64,000 bases of DNA. It comes from Allosphingosinicella deserti. Its GTDB lineage: Bacteria; Pseudomonadota; Alphaproteobacteria; Sphingomonadales; Sphingomonadaceae. Position numbers and translations under genes: made by a program. The notes beneath the pieces were generated by a model, which worked only from the letters and a program-made list of their open reading frames with translations, was not told the DNA's origin and ran no database searches. Location of the stretch: positions 310,001 to 374,000 of the forward strand of contig NZ_PXYI01000003.1 in assembly GCF_003012735.1 (NCBI RefSeq), read 5' to 3'. Positions 15,670 to 23,509 of the stretch are shown piece after piece. The first letter of the stretch is position 1. Every line of letters begins with the position of its first letter.

Positions 15670-18018
15670 TTGAGGAACGGCAGGGTTTTGCGGAGCGCTT
15701 CGACGGCGCTGATCGCCTTGTGCATCGCCATGCCGGGCGCCGGCCTTGCCCAAGGCGGCGGTGCGTCCAAGCGCGAGGCGCTGGTCGATCTCGTCAACCC
15801 GCTCATGGGGACCGACAGCAATTACGCTCTGTCTTACGGCAACACCTATCCGGCCGTGGCCGTGCCCTGGGGCATGAACTTCTGGACTCCGGTGACCGGC
15901 AAGATGGGCAATGGCTGGGGCTATACCTACGACGACACCAAGATCAGCGGCATCAAGCAGACCCATCAGGCCAGCCCGTGGATGAACGATTATGCCGCCT
16001 TCGAGCTGATGGCGGTGACCGGGCCGCTGCGCATTCGCCAGGACGAGCGCGCATCCTGGTACAGCCACAAGGCGGAGGAGAGCCGGCCCTACAAGTACAA
16101 GGTCTATCTCGCCGATCATGACGTGACCGCCGAGGTGGTGCCGACCAACCGCGCCGCGCAGTTCCGCTTCACCTTCCCCGAGAGCGACGACGCCCATATC
16201 GTGCTCGACGCCTATAACGAGGGATCGATGGTCAATATCGATCCGGCGCGTCGGCGGATCACCGGCTACGTGCGCAACAACAGCGGCGGCGTGCCGGAGA
16301 ATTTCCACAATTACTTCGTGCTCGAGTTCGACCACGATTTCACCGTCACCCGCACCTGGGACCAGAATTGGCAGCTTCGCGACGCGCTGAAATCCGAGGG
16401 CGGCCACGTCGGGGCCGCGGTCAGCTTCAAGACGAAGAAGGGCGAGCAGATCGGCGTCAAGGTCGCTTCGTCGTTCATCAGCCTCGAGCAGGCGGAACGC
16501 AATCTGACGCAGGAGATCGGCGGCGACGACTTCGCGCGGACCGAGACCAAGGCGAAGCAGGCGTGGGAGACCGAGTTCCAGCGGATCCAGGTCGCCGATC
16601 CCAACGAGGACAATCGTCGCACCTTCTATTCGGCCTTGTACCGCATGCTGCTGTTCCCGCGCATGTTCCACGAGACGGATGCGAAGGGGCAGATGGTCCA
16701 CTACAGCCCCTATGACGGCAAGGTGCATCCGGGGCCGATGTTCACCGACAACGGCTTCTGGGACACGTGGCGGTCCGTGTTCCCGTTCTTCGCGCTCGTC
16801 TATCCCGAGCTCGACGGCCAGATCATGCAGGGGCTGGCCAATACCTACAAGGAATCGGGCTGGCTGCCGGAGTGGGCGAGCCCGGGCCATCGCAACGTGA
16901 TGATCGGATCCAATTCGGCGAACATCATCGCCGATGCCTATCTGAACGGCGTTCGCGGCTTCGACGTCGAGACGCTCTACGAAGCTATGGTCAAGAACGC
17001 GACCACGTCGGAAGGGCGGCCGCGCGACGAGCGGGGCAGGGTGGTCAGCGCCGTCGGCCGCGAAGGCGTCGAATACTACAACAAGCTGGGCTACGTGCCC
17101 TACGATGTCGGCATCAACGAAAATGCCGCGCGGACGCTTGAATATGCGACTGCCGATTTCTCGTTGTCACGCCTCGCCGCGGCGCTCGGGAAGACCGAGG
17201 ATGCGCGCAAATATGCGCAGCAGGCGCAGAATTACCGCAAGCTGTACGACACCCAGTCCGGCTGGATGCGCGGCCGCAACCAGGACGGATCCTGGGCGAC
17301 GCCGTTCAACCCGCTGAAATGGGGCGACGCCTTCACCGAAGGCAATTCGCTCCATTACAGCTGGTCGGTGATGCAGGACGTGCAGGGCCTCGCCGACCTG
17401 ATGGGCGGCGACAAGGCGTTCGTCGACCGCCTGGATTCGATCTTCACGACGCCGCCATTGTTCGACGAAAGCTATTACGGCCAGGTGATCCACGAGATCC
17501 GCGAGATGCAGATCGTCGACATGGGCCAATATGCCCACGGCAATCAGCCGATCCAGCACATGATCTATCTCTACGATTGGGCCGGCGCGCCGTGGAAGAC
17601 GCAATATCACGTCCGCAACGTGATGAAGAAGCTCTACGCACCGACTCCGGATGGCTATCCGGGCGACGAGGATAACGGCCAGACATCGGCCTGGTATGTC
17701 TTCTCCGCGTTGGGCTTCTATCCGGTCACCCCTGCGGTCGGCCAATATGCGATCGGCAGCCCGCTGTTCCGCACTGTCCGGCTGACGATGCCGACGGGCA
17801 AAGTGCTGACGATCGAGGCGGAGAATAACGGGCCGGACAATGTCTACATCCAGTCCGTGACCCTGAACGGCCGTGCCCACAACAAGGCATGGCTGTCCCG
17901 CGAGGAATTGCAGCAGGGCGGCAGATTGCGCTTTGTCATGGGGCCGAAGCCGAATACGCGCTGGGCGAGCGACAAGGCCGCAGCGCCATTCTCAATGAGT
18001 GCGCCGGCGGCGCGGTGA
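15670..18018 (+). CDS. GH92 family alpha-mannosidase, Gln at the acid position
   Basis: A 782-residue exported GH92 enzyme. Landmarks are VNPLMGTDSN near the N-terminus, FWDTWRSVFPF, GNQPIQHMIYLYDW, PWKTQYHVRNVM and DEDNGQTSAWYVFSALGFYP. The residue that is the catalytic acid Glu in standard members is Gln626 (codon 17545-17547). The TTG at 15670 is preferred because GGGGAGAGGG lies just upstream and it gives a clean signal peptide (RSASTALIALCIA..GLAQ). A GTG at 15649 overlapping the GH43 stop is the alternative. Same operon as GH43. Confidence 0.9.
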   Translation: MRNGRVLRSASTALIALCIAMPGAGLAQGGGASKREALVDLVNPLMGTDSNYALSYGNTYPAVAVPWGMNFWTPVTGKMGNGWGYTYDDTKISGIKQTHQASPWMNDYAAFELMAVTGPLRIRQDERASWYSHKAEESRPYKYKVYLADHDVTAEVVPTNRAAQFRFTFPESDDAHIVLDAYNEGSMVNIDPARRRITGYVRNNSGGVPENFHNYFVLEFDHDFTVTRTWDQNWQLRDALKSEGGHVGAAVSFKTKKGEQIGVKVASSFISLEQAERNLTQEIGGDDFARTETKAKQAWETEFQRIQVADPNEDNRRTFYSALYRMLLFPRMFHETDAKGQMVHYSPYDGKVHPGPMFTDNGFWDTWRSVFPFFALVYPELDGQIMQGLANTYKESGWLPEWASPGHRNVMIGSNSANIIADAYLNGVRGFDVETLYEAMVKNATTSEGRPRDERGRVVSAVGREGVEYYNKLGYVPYDVGINENAARTLEYATADFSLSRLAAALGKTEDARKYAQQAQNYRKLYDTQSGWMRGRNQDGSWATPFNPLKWGDAFTEGNSLHYSWSVMQDVQGLADLMGGDKAFVDRLDSIFTTPPLFDESYYGQVIHEIREMQIVDMGQYAHGNQPIQHMIYLYDWAGAPWKTQYHVRNVMKKLYAPTPDGYPGDEDNGQTSAWYVFSALGFYPVTPAVGQYAIGSPLFRTVRLTMPTGKVLTIEAENNGPDNVYIQSVTLNGRAHNKAWLSREELQQGGRLRFVMGPKPNTRWASDKAAAPFSMSAPAAR

Positions 18019-18066
18019 GCCGCCGGCCGCAGCAACATCATAGTTCGAACCAAGGACATATTTCTC

Positions 18067-19515
18067 ATGGATCTTAGCCGCCGCGACCTCGTCACCGGGG
18101 TCGGCACCGTCGCCCTGGCGTCGCTGCTTCCCGCTGCCGCCACGGCCGCCGCAGGCTCCTCCGCACCACGCCGCACCAGCCTGCGGCCCGTCGCCGCAAA
18201 GCGCGGCTTCACCAGCAAGGCGGTAGAAGCGGAGATCGCGCGGGTGAAGGCGAAGATCGCCGATCCCGAGATCGCCTGGCTGTTCGAGAATTGCTACCCG
18301 AACACGCTCGATACGACCGTCCAGCTCGGCGAAACCGACGGCAAACCCGACACGTTCGTGATCACCGGCGACATCGACGCCATGTGGCTTCGCGACAGCT
18401 CGGCGCAATTGCAGACCTATGTCCACCTGACGCCGAAGGATGCCGGCCTGCGCCGGGTCTTCCAAGGCGCGCTGCAGCGGCAGGCGCGCTGCATCCTGAT
18501 CGATCCCTATGCCAACGCGTTCATGAAGGATCCGACGGCGAAATCGAATCTGGGCGCGCGCACCGACCTCACCGAAATGAAGCCCGGGGTCGCCGAGCGG
18601 AAGTGGGAGATCGATTCCCTGTGCTATCCGATGCGGCTTGCCCACGCTTACTGGACGGCGACCCGCGACAAGGCACCGTTCGATTCGCTCTGGGCAGAGG
18701 GCATGGCAAAGGCGGTGGCGACCCTGCGCGAGCAGCAGCGGATCGAAGGACCCGGCCCCTATCGTTTCCAGCGCCGCGATACGTCTTCGACCGAGACGCT
18801 GATGCTCGGCGGCTACGGAGCACCGACCCGCAAGGTCGGCCTGATCCATTCCGGTTTCCGCCCGTCGGACGATGCCTGCGTCTTCCCCTTCCTGATCCCC
18901 TCCAACCTGTTCGCGGTATCGGCGCTGCGCATGCTCGCCGTGGTGCTTCGTGAGGCGCGCGGCGACAGCACGGCCGCGGCAGCCTGCGAGGCGTTCGCCG
19001 CCGAGGTGCGCACGGCGCTCGACGAACACGGCAAGATGACGGACGGCAAGGGCGGCGAGGTCTGGGCGTTCGAAGTCGACGGCTTCGGGAACGCGCTGTT
19101 CATGGACGATGCCAATGTGCCGAGCCTGTCGGCCTTGCCGCTGCTCGGCTCGGCGGAGCGCAACGATCCGCTCTACCGCCGCACCGCCGCGCTCGCCTGG
19201 AGCGAGCGCAATCCCTATTTCTTCAAGGGCAGCGCCGCGGAGGGGATTGGCGGCCCGCATGCCGGCATGGACCTGATCTGGCCGATGTCGATCATCACCC
19301 GTGCCCTGCTCAGCGACGACGACGCGGTGATTCGCCAATGCCTGCATTGGCTGAAGACCACCCATGGCGGCACCGGCTTCATGCACGAGAGCTTCCACAA
19401 GGACGATCCGACCAAGTTCACCCGATCCTGGTTCGCCTGGGCGAACGGCCTGTTCGGCGACCTCATCCTCGATCTCGAGCGCCGCAAGCCGACCCTGCTC
19501 GCCGCGACCTACTGA
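18067..19515 (+). CDS. GH125 family exo-alpha-1,6-mannosidase, Tat signal
   Basis: A 482-residue protein of GH125, whose characterised members remove non-reducing alpha-1,6-linked mannose. Conserved blocks are ITGDIDAMWLRDSSAQ (residues 99-114), KWEIDSLCYP (probable acid Asp) and GFMHESFHKDDP (Glu441, probable base). The N-terminus MDLSRRDLVTGVGTVALASL is a twin-arginine signal, so it is exported folded. Its stop overlaps the start of the next GH92 gene (TGATG), indicating translational coupling. Alpha-1,6 removal complements the GH92 enzymes on branched mannan. Confidence 0.94.
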   Translation: MDLSRRDLVTGVGTVALASLLPAAATAAAGSSAPRRTSLRPVAAKRGFTSKAVEAEIARVKAKIADPEIAWLFENCYPNTLDTTVQLGETDGKPDTFVITGDIDAMWLRDSSAQLQTYVHLTPKDAGLRRVFQGALQRQARCILIDPYANAFMKDPTAKSNLGARTDLTEMKPGVAERKWEIDSLCYPMRLAHAYWTATRDKAPFDSLWAEGMAKAVATLREQQRIEGPGPYRFQRRDTSSTETLMLGGYGAPTRKVGLIHSGFRPSDDACVFPFLIPSNLFAVSALRMLAVVLREARGDSTAAAACEAFAAEVRTALDEHGKMTDGKGGEVWAFEVDGFGNALFMDDANVPSLSALPLLGSAERNDPLYRRTAALAWSERNPYFFKGSAAEGIGGPHAGMDLIWPMSIITRALLSDDDAVIRQCLHWLKTTHGGTGFMHESFHKDDPTKFTRSWFAWANGLFGDLILDLERRKPTLLAATY

Positions 19516-21854
19516 TGCGCGGAGACATGCACGTCATGCGTAGCACGCGCCGCCAACTCCTGTCCGGCACCGGCCTGGCGATCTTCGGCGCGGCGATGCC
19601 CAAGACGGCCTGGGCGCAGGCGCCGGCCGCTGCCAAGCCCAATCTGTTCGTCGGCACCGGCGGCCACGGCCACACCTTTCCGGGGCCGTCCTTGCCGTTC
19701 GGCATGGTCCAGCTCGGCCCCGACACCGACAATGCGCGCTGGGATGCCTGCTCGGGCTACCACCGTACCGACGGATCGATCCTGGGCTTCTCGCACACCC
19801 ACCTTTCCGGCACCGGGATCGGCGACATGCTCGACGTGCTGGTGGTGCCGACGCGCGGCGCACTGGAACTCGATCCCGGCGCGCTCGACAATCCCGACAA
19901 GGGCTATCGCCAGCGCTTCTCCGACGAGCATGCCGAGCCCGGTTACTACCGCGTCCGGCTCGAATCCGGAGTGCTCGCAGAACTTACCGTCACGGAGCGC
20001 ACCGGCCTCCATCGCTACCGCTTCCCGAAGGGGCCGGGGCATATCCTGATCGACTTCTCGCACATGATTCTCGACGTGTGGGACAAGGGCACGATCATCG
20101 ACCAGGCGTCGCTGGCGATCGATGAAGCCGGCATGCTGACCGGCAGCCGACGCACGCATCGCTGGGCCAAGGGCCGCGAGAATCATTTCGCGATGCAGCT
20201 GTCGCGGCGGCCGGACCGGGTGCGCTTCTTCGGCGACGGCAATGCACCGGCGCCGGCAGGGGCGAAAGGCGTCGCCGGCAACAAGCTCAAGGTCGCCTTG
20301 TTCTTCGACGATGCCGGCGGCGATCCGATCCTGATCAAGACCGGCATCTCGGCGATCGATGTGGCCGGCGCCAAGGCTGCCCTTGCCGCCGAGGCGCCCG
20401 GCTGGGACTTCGACGGGGCCTGCACATCGGCACGGCGCACGTGGACGAACCTGCTCGATTGCGTCCGGGTCAAGGGCGGAACCGAGGCGCAGCAGAGCAT
20501 CCTGGCGAGCGCGCTCTACCACGCCTTCCTCGCGCCGACGCTGTTCACCGACCGCGACGGCCGCTATGTCGGGCTCGACCGCCAGGTGCACAAAGCTCCC
20601 GCCGATGCGCCGGCGTTCAGCACCTACTCGCTTTGGGATACGTACCGCGCGCTCCACCCGCTGCTGACCCTGGTGCAGCCGGAGCGGGCGGGGATGTTCA
20701 CCCGCGATCTCATCCGCCAGACCCAGCAGAGCCCCTACGGACCGCCGGTGTGGCCGCTGCAGGGCGTCGAAACGGGTACGATGACCGGCTGGCATTCGGT
20801 GGTGGTGCTTGCCGAGGCCAAGGCGAAGGGGATCGAGGCGGATTATGCGGCGGCGTGGCCCAATATCCGCAGGCGCGCCTTCGACCGCGATTTCAAGGAC
20901 AGCGACAGCTCGCTCGGCCGCGCTTTCTACTACGATCTCGGCTACATTCCGGCCGACAAGGTGTGGGAATCGGTCAGCCGAACCCAGGAATATGCCTATG
21001 ACGATTGGGCGATGGCGGTGCTCGCGGACGCGGCCGGCGCCCATGATGACGCCGCGGCGCTGCGCAAGCGCAGCCTCAATTACCGCAACGTGATCGATGC
21101 CAAGATCGGCTTTGCGCGGCCGAAATTCTCGGACGGAAAATGGTGGGCACCCTATGATCCGATCCAGATCGGCCACATGCCCAAGCCCTGGTGGCGCGAT
21201 TATACGGAGGCCAATGGCTGGCAGGCGACCTTCCTCAACCAGCACGATGTCTACGGCCTGATCAAACATCTCGGCGGCGACGCGAAGTTCGAGAAGAAGC
21301 TCGACAGCTTCTTCAACGGCCCGTCGACGCTCCCGGCCAATGCGCCGCCCGACATTACCGGCCTGGTCGGCCAATATGCCCATGGCAACGAGCCCGATCA
21401 GCACGCGCCCTATCTCTACGCCTTTTGCGGCGCGCCGTGGAAGACACAGGCGATGGTCCGGCGCCTGCTGACCGAGATGTACAAGGACGATCCGGACGGC
21501 GTGATCGGCAACGACGATTGCGGCCAGATGAGCGCCTGGTTCGTGCTCAGCGCGCTTGGCTTCTATCCCGTCGATCCGGTCAGCGCAGTCTATGTGTTCG
21601 GATCGCCGCTGTTCGACGAGGCCGAAGTCGCGCTCGGCGGAGGCCGCACCTTGCGGGTCCGCGCCGAGGGCAACGGGCCGGACAGGCCCTATGTCCAGTC
21701 GGTTCGCTGGAACGGGCGCCCGTGGACGCGCAACTGGATCGCGCATGACGAGCTGGCGAAAGGCGGCGAGCTGGTCTTCGCGATGGGCGACCGTCCGTCG
21801 CGGTTCGGCACCGCCAAGGCCGATCGGCCGCCCTCATTCGGGGGCCGCCCCTAA
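19515..21854 (+). CDS. GH92 family alpha-mannosidase with standard acid Glu
   Basis: A 779-residue GH92 enzyme with the textbook N-terminus FVGTGGHGHTFPGPSLPFGM. It has GNEPDQHAPYLYAF with catalytic acid Glu626 (codon 21390-21392) and the base motif GNDDCGQMSAWFVLSALGFYP. It is therefore expected to be an active exo-alpha-mannosidase, unlike its two neighbours with Gln. The leader STRRQLLSGTGLAIFGAAMP is Tat-like. ATG 19515 overlaps the GH125 stop; ATG 19536 is another possible start nearer the twin Arg. Confidence 0.93.
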   Translation: MRGDMHVMRSTRRQLLSGTGLAIFGAAMPKTAWAQAPAAAKPNLFVGTGGHGHTFPGPSLPFGMVQLGPDTDNARWDACSGYHRTDGSILGFSHTHLSGTGIGDMLDVLVVPTRGALELDPGALDNPDKGYRQRFSDEHAEPGYYRVRLESGVLAELTVTERTGLHRYRFPKGPGHILIDFSHMILDVWDKGTIIDQASLAIDEAGMLTGSRRTHRWAKGRENHFAMQLSRRPDRVRFFGDGNAPAPAGAKGVAGNKLKVALFFDDAGGDPILIKTGISAIDVAGAKAALAAEAPGWDFDGACTSARRTWTNLLDCVRVKGGTEAQQSILASALYHAFLAPTLFTDRDGRYVGLDRQVHKAPADAPAFSTYSLWDTYRALHPLLTLVQPERAGMFTRDLIRQTQQSPYGPPVWPLQGVETGTMTGWHSVVVLAEAKAKGIEADYAAAWPNIRRRAFDRDFKDSDSSLGRAFYYDLGYIPADKVWESVSRTQEYAYDDWAMAVLADAAGAHDDAAALRKRSLNYRNVIDAKIGFARPKFSDGKWWAPYDPIQIGHMPKPWWRDYTEANGWQATFLNQHDVYGLIKHLGGDAKFEKKLDSFFNGPSTLPANAPPDITGLVGQYAHGNEPDQHAPYLYAFCGAPWKTQAMVRRLLTEMYKDDPDGVIGNDDCGQMSAWFVLSALGFYPVDPVSAVYVFGSPLFDEAEVALGGGRTLRVRAEGNGPDRPYVQSVRWNGRPWTRNWIAHDELAKGGELVFAMGDRPSRFGTAKADRPPSFGGRP

Positions 21855-21896
21855 GGGAGCTGCGAGGACGGAACCGATGATCGCGAGTTGCCGTGG

Positions 21897-23105
21897 ATGA
21901 TCGACACCGATTCCTCGGCGCCTTCGCGGCTTTCGGGAACCAATCTCGAGCGTACCGCCGATCACAACCAGCGCGTGACCCTCCACGCCATCCGCGTTGC
22001 CGGCCCATGCACGCGCGCCGAACTGGCTGAGATCACCGGCCTGACCGGGCCGACCGTGGCCAACATCACTCGCCGGTTGCAGGCCGACGGGCTGATCGCC
22101 GTTGCCGGCAAGCGCATCGGTTTGCGCGGGCAGCCGGCGATCCAGTTCAAGATCCGCGAGGATGCATGCTACGCGATCGGGCTGAGCGTCGACGCCGACG
22201 AAGGCTGCATCGTCCTGATCGATTTCGCCGGTGCGATCCTAGCGCTGCGGAGGGAGCCGCTGCCCGGCCTGACGGTGGATCATGTCCGGGCTTTCTACCA
22301 CCAATCGATCGGCGGACTGCTGCGATCGGGCGGTGTCGGCCGCGAGAAGATTCTTGGTCTCGGCTTGGCGTTGCCGGATCCGGGCGCCGGGACCCTCCCG
22401 GATTGGGACGGGGTCGATATGGCTGCCATGTTCGCCGCGCCGTTTCCCGTGCCGGTGTTCAGCGATGATGCCGCTGCGGCCGCTGCGATGGGCGAAGGGC
22501 TACTCGGCCTTGGACAGACGTACGGGAGTTTCTTCTACCTACTCATCGGACCACGACTGCGCGGCGGGTTGGTCATCGACGGCAGCTTCGTTCGCCGCGA
22601 CGGCGGGCAGGGGCTCGAAATCGCCCCCACGGGCTCCGGAGCCGGACTGGCGGCGGTCCGGGAGGGTGGCGCTCCAGTGTCGTTCGCTCGACTTTCGGAG
22701 GAACTCGAACAGCACGGCTTGTTCCTCAAAGATCTGAAGCACGGCGGTTCGTACAGCGCTGAGGTGGAAGAATGCCTTCGCGGCTGGACCGAGCAAGCCG
22801 CGAGCCGTCTCGCCACAGTGCTGGAGCCGATCAACTGCCTGCTGAACCCCGCCGCAGTGCTGCTCGGCGGCAAAGCCCCGGAATTCGTGTTCGATCGACT
22901 TGCCGCGAAAGCCAGTGACCTGCTCAAGCAAAAGGCAGCGCAGATACCGGCAATCGCGCCGATCGTACGGGCCGCGTTCGCGCACGAGGCAATCGCCCTT
23001 GGAGCGGCAATTCTGCCGATGCATCATTACCTGCTGCCCAAGTCGGGCACGCTCTGGAAGACGCCGACCGATCGGGAGCCCGCCCGGCATCCAAAAGGTC
23101 AGTGA
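21897..23105 (+). CDS. ROK-family transcriptional regulator
   Basis: A 402-residue protein with an N-terminal MarR-like winged helix (TRAELAEITGLTGPTVANIT) and a ROK sugar-kinase-like domain. It has LGLGLALPDPG and the sugar-site remnant SDDAAAAAAMGE, but lacks the zinc motif GHxx..CxCGxxGC found in many ROK proteins. It is therefore probably a sugar-sensing repressor rather than a kinase. The ATG at 21897 overlaps the stop of a 7-codon minicistron (21877-21900, behind GAGGA), which may couple translation. As last gene of the locus it is the natural local regulator. Confidence 0.88.
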   Translation: MIDTDSSAPSRLSGTNLERTADHNQRVTLHAIRVAGPCTRAELAEITGLTGPTVANITRRLQADGLIAVAGKRIGLRGQPAIQFKIREDACYAIGLSVDADEGCIVLIDFAGAILALRREPLPGLTVDHVRAFYHQSIGGLLRSGGVGREKILGLGLALPDPGAGTLPDWDGVDMAAMFAAPFPVPVFSDDAAAAAAMGEGLLGLGQTYGSFFYLLIGPRLRGGLVIDGSFVRRDGGQGLEIAPTGSGAGLAAVREGGAPVSFARLSEELEQHGLFLKDLKHGGSYSAEVEECLRGWTEQAASRLATVLEPINCLLNPAAVLLGGKAPEFVFDRLAAKASDLLKQKAAQIPAIAPIVRAAFAHEAIALGAAILPMHHYLLPKSGTLWKTPTDREPARHPKGQ

Positions 23106-23509
23106 CCGCTTCACCTGCTTGCGTACCAGCGTTCCTGCTCGGATGTACCCTTGCCCGGGATTGCACGGCAGCCTGCGAAGCTAAGGCGGCGCCGTCCGGC
23201 CGCCTTCGACACAGGCGAGAAACAATAGCAAAACCGAACCGGCATGCGCTCGTGAGTCTATGAAGACAGTGGCCGAACAAAACCTTTCGCTTGCAAGCCG
23301 CGGCAAATCTTCTCGGCTGCACAGAGTTCGTGGTTAAATAATCCCAACAGTCACCTCCGCTTCATTACGCAGACGACGGCTCACTCCCGAGAGAGAGGGC
23401 GAGCAGTAGTGCCGAGCCGCCGAGAAATCGAGCGGGTCGTCTGCTCGGTACGTGCGGGTTCTTCCTATGAATACCGGGACATAGTTTTTGTCCGGGAGCG
23501 TAATTGATC
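23106..23509. other. Non-coding control region before second TBDR
   Basis: About 400 bases without a convincing gene on either strand. It holds a 10-bp palindrome GCTTGCAAGC at 23289-23298 and an AT-rich patch at 23330-23345 (GGTTAAATAATCC). An imperfect stem-loop at 23474-23497 (CCGGGACA against TGTCCGGG, one bulged base) overlaps the GGGAG ribosome binding site of the TBDR. It is likely the promoter and 5' leader of the receptor gene. Confidence 0.45.
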
